From CAZPBN01 sp964584935 (GTDB taxonomy: Bacteria; Acidobacteriota; Aminicenantia; Aminicenantales; Aminicenantaceae): a stretch of 48,416 bases of DNA. The notes under the pieces were generated by a model, which was not told the origin of the DNA, ran no database searches, and saw only the letters and a list, made by a program, of their open reading frames with translations. Position numbers and translations under genes: made by a program. Shown one piece after another: positions 32,139 to 38,913 of this stretch. The stretch lies in contig CAZPBN010000020.1 of NCBI GenBank assembly GCA_964584935.1, forward strand, positions 1 through 48,416, read 5' to 3'. How positions within the stretch are numbered: position 1 is the stretch's first letter; each line of letters begins with the position of its first letter.

Positions 32139-32987
32139 ATGAAAGTTGCCTTAGTCCAAAATGCCCCTCATCTGGGAAATATTGATAAAAACTATAAAAC
32201 CCATCTTAGAAATATCGAACAGGCAAAAAAACAAAACGCTGATTTGATTGTTTTCCCTGAACTCAGTATGAGCGGATATACGATCAAAGACCTGGTCGGA
32301 GAATTGTCTTTCCAGCCGGAAACCAATCCTATTTTAAAAAAATTAAAAACATTGAGTAAAGATATTTCTATTGTTTTCGGCTTTATCGAAGAGAAAGAAA
32401 GAGGAATTTTTTATAATTCCGCGGCTTTCTTATCAGGCGGTCAAATATTGCATATCCACCGAAAAGTTTTTCTCCCCACTTTTGGGATGTTCGAAGAAGC
32501 CAAATTTTTTGCGCAGGGAAAGAACTTCATTTCTTTTTCATCTCCATTCGGGAAAACAGGAATGATGATATGCCGAGATTTTTTAAGTTACGGGGCTGCT
32601 TATCTTCTGTTTGCCGGAGGAGCAGAAATCATTATTGTTACCAGTGCAGCTCCAGGAAGGGGCTTTTCCGATAAAGACAAATTCAGCTCCTGTCGTATGT
32701 GGGAAGTCATGGGAGAATCGATTTCCCGTTTTTCCAATGCATTTCTTATTTATTGCAACCGGGTTGGTTTCGAGGACGGAAAGCAATTTGCAGGAGGCTC
32801 ATTCATATACAGTCCCACAGGCCAACTGATCACCCAGGCACCTTATGTTGAACCCTGCTTTCTTATTCAAGATATCGATTTGAGTGAAATCCGGGAGTCC
32901 CGCAAAAATTGGCCGTTCAAAAGAGATGATAAACCAGAGATTATTCTTGAATGCTTAAAAAGGATTGTCAGAAACTATGAAGATTAA
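32139..32987 (+). CDS. nitrilase-superfamily glutaminase subunit of NAD synthetase
   Basis: A 282-residue carbon-nitrogen hydrolase with the Glu-Lys-Cys triad: Glu41 in 'VFPELSMSGY', Lys109 in 'HRKVFLPTFGMF', Cys145 in 'MICRDFL'. It overlaps the next gene, nadE, so it very likely supplies ammonia from glutamine, as the N-terminal glutaminase domain does in fused glutamine-dependent NAD synthetases. Here the two halves are separate proteins. Confidence 0.88.
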   Translation: MKVALVQNAPHLGNIDKNYKTHLRNIEQAKKQNADLIVFPELSMSGYTIKDLVGELSFQPETNPILKKLKTLSKDISIVFGFIEEKERGIFYNSAAFLSGGQILHIHRKVFLPTFGMFEEAKFFAQGKNFISFSSPFGKTGMMICRDFLSYGAAYLLFAGGAEIIIVTSAAPGRGFSDKDKFSSCRMWEVMGESISRFSNAFLIYCNRVGFEDGKQFAGGSFIYSPTGQLITQAPYVEPCFLIQDIDLSEIRESRKNWPFKRDDKPEIILECLKRIVRNYED

Positions 32988-33789
32988 TTGCCGGTTTGTC
33001 GAAAAAATACTAACCTCATTCATTAAAGAGGAACTCACCAAATTCAATTTCAAAAAAGGCTTATTGGGACTTTCAGGTGGGCTCGATTCTACTCTGTGTG
33101 CATATTTCAGCGTCAAAGCCATGGGTAAACAAAATATCATCGGTCTTATACTCCCCTATGGAGACACCTTTAAAAAAGATACAGAGGATGCCAAAGAAAT
33201 CGCCAAGAAGCTGGGAATTGAATATAAAATCATAGATATTTCGCCCATGATTGACCTGTACTACCAAAATCACCCCAATCCAGACAAAAACGCAAGAGGA
33301 AATAAGATGGCAAGAGAAAGGATGTCCATACTCTACGAATTCTCGTCACAGTATAAAGCCATGGTCCTGGGAACCAACAATAAAACAGAACTTCTCATTG
33401 GATACGGAACAATCCACGGTGATATGGCTTGTGGAATCAATCCCATGGGAGACCTTTACAAAACTCAAATAAGACAACTGGCCCAATATATGGGAATTCC
33501 TGATAAAATTGTCAATAAAAAACCAACAGCCGGCTTATGGTCTGGACAAAGTGACGAACAGGAGATTGGCCTTGAATATGAAGAACTCGATTCCATACTC
33601 TATCAGCTTGCCGATAAAAGAAGATCCAAAGATGAAATCATTTCTTTAGGATATAAAAAAGAATCGGTTGAAAAAATCATCCATCTGGTCAAAACCTCTG
33701 AATTCAAAAGAAAACTTCCTCCTATTCCCAAAGTCTCCTCAAGAACCGTAGGGCATGATTTTCTCTATCCTTATGACTGGGATAAATAA
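32977..33789 (+). CDS. nadE: NAD synthetase (synthetase subunit)
   Basis: Amidates nicotinic-acid adenine dinucleotide to NAD. The PP-loop 'LLGLSGGLDSTLCAYFSVKA' and 'MVLGTNNKTELLIGYGTIHG' and 'KKPTAGLWSGQSDEQEIGL' are diagnostic. The ATG at 32977 is chosen: it has AGGA about 13 bases upstream and makes a short overlap with the nitrilase gene, while the TTG four codons earlier lies right on that AGGA. About 270 residues. The pair completes de novo and salvage NAD synthesis; nadD is at 45.4 kb. Confidence 0.93.
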   Translation: MKINCRFVEKILTSFIKEELTKFNFKKGLLGLSGGLDSTLCAYFSVKAMGKQNIIGLILPYGDTFKKDTEDAKEIAKKLGIEYKIIDISPMIDLYYQNHPNPDKNARGNKMARERMSILYEFSSQYKAMVLGTNNKTELLIGYGTIHGDMACGINPMGDLYKTQIRQLAQYMGIPDKIVNKKPTAGLWSGQSDEQEIGLEYEELDSILYQLADKRRSKDEIISLGYKKESVEKIIHLVKTSEFKRKLPPIPKVSSRTVGHDFLYPYDWDK

Positions 33790-33792
33790 TCC

Positions 33793-34509
33793 ATGGCCTC
33801 TGGCAAGCAAGCATCTCATCCGCATTCATACGGAAAACTTTATGTTGTCGGCACTCCCATAGGAAACCTTGAGGATTTGTCTCTCAGAGCCCTTCGCATT
33901 CTTAAAGAAGTTTCCATTATCGCATGCGAGGATACACGACAGACACTCAAATTACTCAATAAATACGGTTTGAAAAAAAGTTTGCTTAGCTATTATCACC
34001 CCAAAGAACAGCAAAAGATACCACCTATCATGAAGAACCTCAAAGAAGGAAAAGATGTGGCACTGATCTCTGATTCGGGCACTCCAGGGATATCCGATCC
34101 CGGCTATCCGTTGATCAAAGAAGCCATCGAACAGGGAATTCAAATCATTCCCCTTCCAGGCCCTTCGGCGCTCACAGCCGCCCTGTCTGCTTCAGGTCTC
34201 CCCACTCACAAAGTCCTTTTTCTCGGTTTCCCTTCTCCTAAAAAAGGAAAAATGAAAAAAATACTCTCATCATTGAGAGAGGAAGATTCGACTCTTGTTT
34301 TTTATCTCCCTGCAAGGAAATTGCCTGTCTTTTTGAATCTCATTAAGGATTGCCTGGGAGACAGACAGGTGGTGATTGCCCGGGAAATAACAAAAATCCA
34401 TGAAGAGTTCATCCGGGGAACCCCGGAAATCCTACTGGAACAAATGAAAGATATTAATCTCAAAGGAGAAATGACAATCCTCATCCAGGGAGCAGAGAAA
34501 AAGAAATAA
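33793..34509 (+). CDS. rsmI: 16S rRNA (cytidine-1402) 2'-O-methyltransferase
   Basis: A tetrapyrrole-methylase-fold enzyme of 238 residues. It shows 'LYVVGTPIGNLEDLSLRALR', 'IACEDTRQTLKLLNKYGLKK', 'VALISDSGTPGISDPGYPLI' and 'IPLPGPSALTAALSASGLPT', all typical of RsmI. It follows nadE by three bases. The start at 33793 is an ATG with little SD, probably coupled to nadE. A REP-like repeat begins right after the stop. Confidence 0.95.
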   Translation: MASGKQASHPHSYGKLYVVGTPIGNLEDLSLRALRILKEVSIIACEDTRQTLKLLNKYGLKKSLLSYYHPKEQQKIPPIMKNLKEGKDVALISDSGTPGISDPGYPLIKEAIEQGIQIIPLPGPSALTAALSASGLPTHKVLFLGFPSPKKGKMKKILSSLREEDSTLVFYLPARKLPVFLNLIKDCLGDRQVVIAREITKIHEEFIRGTPEILLEQMKDINLKGEMTILIQGAEKKK

Positions 34510-34577
34510 GGGGACACTTTACCTATTTACCTTATTTTCATGAAATTAAGGGACACTTTTCCTGTTTACCTTATTTT
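34510..34577 (+). repeat. REP-like element, two direct copies
   Basis: GGGGACACTTTACCTATTT-ACCTTATTTT (34510-34538) and AGGGACACTTTTCCTGTTT-ACCTTATTTT (34549-34577) are near-identical direct copies 39 bases apart, starting right after the rsmI stop. The same core (GGGGACAC..TACCTATT.ACCT.ATTTT) appears in the inverted element at 38.54-38.64 kb, so it is a dispersed repeat family. The remaining 34578-34714 holds nothing else recognisable. Confidence 0.75.
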
Positions 34578-34714
34578 GGATGTTCATTAGGAGCAGTAGG
34601 TCCATAGGGGACTGGTTTCCTGAACAGTCCTAATGCAGGGAACTTCATTCATTATATGCTTGATTTCCTTACATAACTCTGTTACTTTCTTTCTAGTTAA
34701 AAAGGAGAAAAAAT

Positions 34715-35656
34715 ATGGATCGAATCCTGGTCACAGGAGGAGCCGGTTTTTTGGGAAGCCATCTTTGCGACTTACTTCTTGAAAAAAATGCGGATGTCCT
34801 GTGCGTTGATAACTTTTTCTCAGGAAAAAAAGAAAACATTCTCCCTCTTCTTAACAATCCTTATTTCGAGTTAATCCGTCACGATATCATCCACCCTTTC
34901 TTTGCGGAAGTGGATAAAATCTATCACCTGGCTTGTCCCGCCTCGCCCATTCATTATCAATACAATGCCATAAAGACAGTGAAAACAAATGTCATCGGCA
35001 CTATCAATATGCTCGGATTGGCAAAAAGAACAAAAGCGAAAATTCTTCTGGCATCAACCTCTGAAGTGTACGGGAATCCTGAAGTCCACCCCCAAAACGA
35101 AAAATACTGGGGAAATGTGAATCCGGTTGGCCTCCGAAGCTGCTACGACGAAGGTAAAAGAGCCGCTGAAACACTCATGATGGACTACTCTCGCCAGAAT
35201 GATGTCAATACAAAAATAGTAAGAATTTTCAACACCTACGGCCCTCGAATGGAAATCAATGATGGAAGAGTAATCAGCAATTTCATCGTCCAGGCTTTAA
35301 GGAATGAACCGCTCACCGTTTACGGAGAGGGAAGTCAAACCCGTTCGTTCTGTTATGTTTCTGATCTGATACAGGGTCTTCATTCAATAATGGAACAAGA
35401 AGATTTCACCGGTCCTATCAACCTAGGGAATCCGGATGAGCACACAATTCTTGAACTGGCAGAGAAAATAATTGACCTCACCAAGAGCTCTTCCAAAATC
35501 GTTCATAAACCCCTGCCTGAAGACGACCCGGAACAGAGATGCCCTGATATCTCTTTAGTAAAAGAAAAATTCGGCTGGCAGCCTAAAATAAAACTCGACG
35601 AAGGGCTGACAAAGACAATCTCTTATTTCAAAGAAAAAATAAATAAAGAGAAATGA
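34715..35656 (+). CDS. UDP-glucuronate decarboxylase (UDP-xylose synthase)
   Basis: An extended SDR of 313 residues that converts UDP-glucuronate to UDP-xylose. It has the NAD loop 'VTGGAGFLGSHLCDLLLEKN', 'IYHLACPASPIHYQYNAIKT', catalytic Ser/Thr in 'ASTSEVYGNPEVHPQ', Tyr-x3-Lys in 'CYDEGKRAAE' and 'IFNTYGPRMEINDGRVISNF', 'YGEGSQTRSFCYVSDLIQGL'. This wording is close to UXS rather than 4-epimerases. A GGAG precedes the start. It overlaps the GT2 gene by four bases, implying surface glycan synthesis. Confidence 0.9.
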   Translation: MDRILVTGGAGFLGSHLCDLLLEKNADVLCVDNFFSGKKENILPLLNNPYFELIRHDIIHPFFAEVDKIYHLACPASPIHYQYNAIKTVKTNVIGTINMLGLAKRTKAKILLASTSEVYGNPEVHPQNEKYWGNVNPVGLRSCYDEGKRAAETLMMDYSRQNDVNTKIVRIFNTYGPRMEINDGRVISNFIVQALRNEPLTVYGEGSQTRSFCYVSDLIQGLHSIMEQEDFTGPINLGNPDEHTILELAEKIIDLTKSSSKIVHKPLPEDDPEQRCPDISLVKEKFGWQPKIKLDEGLTKTISYFKEKINKEK

Positions 35657-36354
35657 CTCCAAATCAGAAGACATTATCCATTATCATCCCTGTTTTCAAT
35701 GAAAAAAACACCATCAAAGAAATCATCTCCCGTGTCCAAGCTGTGGATATTGGCTTAAAAAAAGAAATCATCATTGTGGATGATTATTCCTCAGACGGAA
35801 GCCGGGAAACCCTTAAAAAAATAAACAGAGATAATATTAAGGTCTACTTCCATTCAAAAAATCAGGGCAAAGGGGCTGCCCTGCAAACAGGATTCTCAAA
35901 AGCCAAAGGAGATATTATAATCATTCAGGATGCCGACTTAGAATACAACCCTCAAGATTATCCGAGACTCCTTCGCCCAATCCTGGATGGCAGGGCGGAC
36001 GCCGTCTATGGGTCCCGTTTTCTCGGAGAAGAACACCGGGTTCTTTTTTTCTGGCATTATGTGGGAAATAAATTACTGACCACCCTCTCCAATATGCTGT
36101 CCAATCTCAAGCTCACAGACATGGAAACCTGTTACAAAGCTTTCAAAAGAAAGCTTCTGGACAAGATAACCATAAAGTCCAAACGATTCGGTTTTGAACC
36201 GGAAATAACAATCAAACTCGCCTCTCTGAAATGCAAAATTTATGAAGTGCCCATATCCTATTCGGGAAGAGATTACAGCGAAGGAAAGAAAATCGGATGG
36301 AAAGACGGCATTTCAGCGATTTACCATCTCTTTCGATACAAATTTTTCGATTAA
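35653..36354 (+). CDS. GT2 glycosyltransferase (dolichol/undecaprenyl-phosphate mannosyltransferase-like)
   Basis: A 233-residue family-2 glycosyltransferase. It has 'LSIIIPVFNEKNTIKEIISR', 'EIIIVDDYSSDGSRETLKKI', the donor-binding 'GDIIIIQDADLEYNPQDYPR' (D-x-D) and 'DMETCYKAFKRKLLDKITIK'. It lacks the C-terminal membrane spans of some DPM1-like proteins. It is coupled to the UDP-xylose synthase by an ATGA overlap. Substrate specificity cannot be read. Confidence 0.9.
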   Translation: MTPNQKTLSIIIPVFNEKNTIKEIISRVQAVDIGLKKEIIIVDDYSSDGSRETLKKINRDNIKVYFHSKNQGKGAALQTGFSKAKGDIIIIQDADLEYNPQDYPRLLRPILDGRADAVYGSRFLGEEHRVLFFWHYVGNKLLTTLSNMLSNLKLTDMETCYKAFKRKLLDKITIKSKRFGFEPEITIKLASLKCKIYEVPISYSGRDYSEGKKIGWKDGISAIYHLFRYKFFD

Positions 36355-36366
36355 AAAGTGCCGTAA

Positions 36367-36573
36367 TTAGCCACTCAATTCAATTCCATTATCCTTGCAC
36401 CACTTTCGAAGAACCCGATTCTGGGCGGCATTCTCAAAATTATACCAAGATTGCAGAATCCCCTTTGACTCCAAGAAGTCCTTATATCGAGCATAGGCCC
36501 CACGTCTCCTGAAAATGTTTCTAACGTATTCGACGTCATCAGGAGTGTTGCTTAGCACAAAATCGAAATCCAT
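36367..36573 (-). pseudogene. UPF0158-family C-terminal fragment
   Basis: A 68-residue ORF matching only the C-terminal part of UPF0158 proteins ('RGAYARYKDFLESKGILQSW' and 'LRKWCKDNGIE'). Full members are about twice this length. A stop codon lies in frame two codons before the ATG, and no N-terminal part is seen upstream. I treat it as a remnant, although a short functional protein is not excluded. Confidence 0.6.
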
Positions 36574-36664
36574 GCCCTACCGAAATCCAAATAACCAACA
36601 GCTGGCAAAGTCAGGTTGATTTGTGCCTCAGCCAATCATATTAAAAATAAACTATAGCAGTTAT

Positions 36665-37468
36665 TTATAACTCATATTTAATGTTAGTAAGCTCATTTTC
36701 ATTTATTATATTATGCCATTCTTGCTCAAGCACACATAAATCTTTTCCAATTATCTCATGAATTGAGCGCCAACCTTTCTTCCATACATATTGCACAATC
36801 TCTAAATCATAGTTTTCATAAAGAAACTTTACAAAACTGCCAGCTTGTGGATATGTGATCAAATCATCATATGAATTGAACTTTGTCATAATGTTCTTTA
36901 ATGGTAACAATTTGCCTTTCAACATTAGATATTTACATAGTCCATGTAAACTGTATCCATGCCAATTATTATCAGCATAAACTGCCAATCCTTCTCTAAT
37001 CCAAGGATCTGAGTTCCCCCATAAATTCATAGAGATGATGTGCATGATTTCATGTGATGTATTTGCTTTTATGAGTTGTGAATATATATAGCAGACCACA
37101 TTATGTTTTGGAAATGCACTTCCATTTGTCTCCCAACCTAAAAGATCTTTCATTTTTGTACGTGAATCGACTACAAAAACATGAATGGTATCGTTATAAT
37201 TTTTCTCATTTAATAGCGAAAGTATATGAGAATATGATTTTTCGCTTCCATTTTTTAAAATCGATATCTTCTTATGAGCATAAGATTCCTCTTCAAAATA
37301 CAGCCTAAAATGCGAAGTGGTCTCCGTTTGCCAACTCATATTTTTATTGTTATATAATTCTCTTGCAGAAGGACCATTGAAAACAATCAAGCCGCAACTC
37401 ATAATAAATAGACAACATGTTATTGTAAGATAAAATGCAAAACGTCTCTGTATTAAATAAATTGACAT
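36665..37468 (-). CDS. gluzincin-type metalloprotease lipoprotein
   Basis: A 267-residue lipoprotein with a lipobox ending at Cys25 ('FIMSC'). The zinc site is HEIMH at 139-143 ('TSHEIMHIIS') and the third ligand is probably Glu159 in 'WIREGLAVYAD', the gluzincin/peptidase-MA-like layout. The rest has no recognised domain. It probably acts outside the inner membrane. Base composition looks more AT-rich than the neighbours, in a region with fragments and repeats, so acquisition is possible. Confidence 0.75.
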   Translation of the reverse strand: MSIYLIQRRFAFYLTITCCLFIMSCGLIVFNGPSARELYNNKNMSWQTETTSHFRLYFEEESYAHKKISILKNGSEKSYSHILSLLNEKNYNDTIHVFVVDSRTKMKDLLGWETNGSAFPKHNVVCYIYSQLIKANTSHEIMHIISMNLWGNSDPWIREGLAVYADNNWHGYSLHGLCKYLMLKGKLLPLKNIMTKFNSYDDLITYPQAGSFVKFLYENYDLEIVQYVWKKGWRSIHEIIGKDLCVLEQEWHNIINENELTNIKYEL

Positions 37469-37918
37469 TCGGTTACCGCCTTACAATTCACATGCCTAAC
37501 ATATATTATACAGCCATTTTGCCTGTGAAAATACGGCTTATATAGCTTTCTATTGCGTTATCCTGACAGAATTTACCAGGCATTATCATATTGAATATCA
37601 ATAGTCTTGGATGTCTTATCATCTGCTCCTTCTTTATTTCCTTCATCAAATCTCGTTGCTCGCTGTCGGAAAAAGATACTATCAGAACGGATTTAAAAAT
37701 TCAATAACCACTTGCGATGAAACAAAATATATTACGTCTTTTTTCTAGGAGACTTGATTGAATTAAGAGGAAGTGAAACGCATCGTTATTCTCAATCAAA
37801 GTGCCGAAAAGTTGACAAAAATCAATCCGAATATGGACTTCAGGAACGAATTTTTCTAAACTGTATCTTTACACAATATATAATTCTATCAAGATTGGAA
37901 GTGACAGGAGATGTCGAA
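37469..37918. other. 450-base interval, possible coding remnant on the minus strand
   Basis: There is no complete gene. On the minus strand a frame from 37692 to 37573 stays open between two stops and ends '...DDKTSKTIDIQYDNAW', which reads like the acidic C-terminus of some protein but has no start codon. TATAAT at 37879-37884 precedes the lipoprotein gene by about 35 bases without a good -35. Confidence 0.3.
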
Positions 37919-38527
37919 ATGAATGACCCCTTAAAAAAATACTTATTGTATGTGTATCTCACCGCATTAATTGGGGCAGGGATGACAAGCTGTGTTCCTT
38001 CTCCCGAAGCTCTGCCCAAACCAGAACCTAAGCCAGTGGAAGCAACGCCTCCATCAGGATTCGTTATGAAACCTTTCCACCTCTCCATGAAAGAGAAGAT
38101 GCAAGAGTCCTATGAACGTGCCGATGAAATCATCATTGGCAATTTTTCAGGTACCCACTATAATAAAAAAAGAGGCATCATTTACTATTTCAGTGATTTC
38201 AGCCAGTTCGATAAGGAAACATTATCCTGGGGAACGACGCAGAACATTGTCATGCCAGTTCATCAGGAGGAGCTCGAGCCGGAAATAATCAGGCGAAATG
38301 AATTCAAAACTCTGATCGACCTGGATAAAATCGGAATCTGCTGGGACTTTTATCAGGGAAACCGCAATATCTACCTTGTGGAGGGGAAAAAGAATCTTAT
38401 TTTTCTTGAGGTGGGCTTCGACAAAGCCTCCGGTCATTTCTACAGAAATTTACTTGATTCATATCCCGTAACCGATGAATGCAGGGCAAAATATATCTTC
38501 AACCTGATGATTCAGGATAAGACATAA
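37919..38527 (+). CDS. lipoprotein of unknown function
   Basis: A 202-residue protein starting at the ATG at 37919, which has AGGAGAT upstream and is followed by a lipoprotein signal (lipobox 'AGMTSC'). The reading frame extends further upstream but that part has no family character. After the Cys is a Pro/Glu-rich linker ('PKPEPKPVEATPP'), then a mixed alpha/beta domain with Trp and Tyr residues ('WDFYQGNRNIYLVEGKKNLI'). No family was recognised. A REP-like pair follows directly. Confidence 0.65.
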   Translation: MNDPLKKYLLYVYLTALIGAGMTSCVPSPEALPKPEPKPVEATPPSGFVMKPFHLSMKEKMQESYERADEIIIGNFSGTHYNKKRGIIYYFSDFSQFDKETLSWGTTQNIVMPVHQEELEPEIIRRNEFKTLIDLDKIGICWDFYQGNRNIYLVEGKKNLIFLEVGFDKASGHFYRNLLDSYPVTDECRAKYIFNLMIQDKT

Positions 38528-38535
38528 TTAGGGAA

Positions 38536-38641
38536 AATAATTGGGGAGAAGATACCCATTTCCCTATTTTTCACTTAAAAAACACTTCGAGAAATTGAAA
38601 CCAAAAATGAGGTGAATAGGTATTGTGTCCCCAAATTATTC
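38536..38641. repeat. REP-like element, facing inverted pair (BIME-type)
   Basis: Left arm, plus strand: AATAATTGGGGAGAAGATAC then CCATTTCCCTATTTTT. Right arm, read on the minus strand: AATAATTTGGGGACACAATA then CCTATTCACCTCATTTTT. The arms face each other around a short palindromic centre near 38588 (CTTCGAG). The right arm shares the GGGGACAC..TACCTATT.ACCT.ATTTT core with the 34.5 kb copies. The rest of the gap to 38913 shows no gene. Confidence 0.75.
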
Positions 38642-38913
38642 TATGTGCACAAACCATTTATTATAGAACCCCACAGAATCCATTATTGAATATCATCCTG
38701 CAATTAACATCTGACGTTTTATGAATGGATATTCTCCTTTCTTTCTTTTTTCATTATAATTTTTTCTTAACTGGATACTTTTTTCCTGTAATATTTTTAA
38801 TGCCTATATGAAAAAGACTTAGATTAAGCAAAAATACGTCAAAATCTCAGAAGCTAAAAATACAAATACCAATAAATTTGCCATTGACGCATCTCATCCG
38901 GGATGAGCTTTAT

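Noticed and set aside
37754..37918. N-terminal extension of the 37.9 kb lipoprotein
   Set aside because: The extension lacks family character and would bury the lipoprotein signal; the internal ATG has a good SD.
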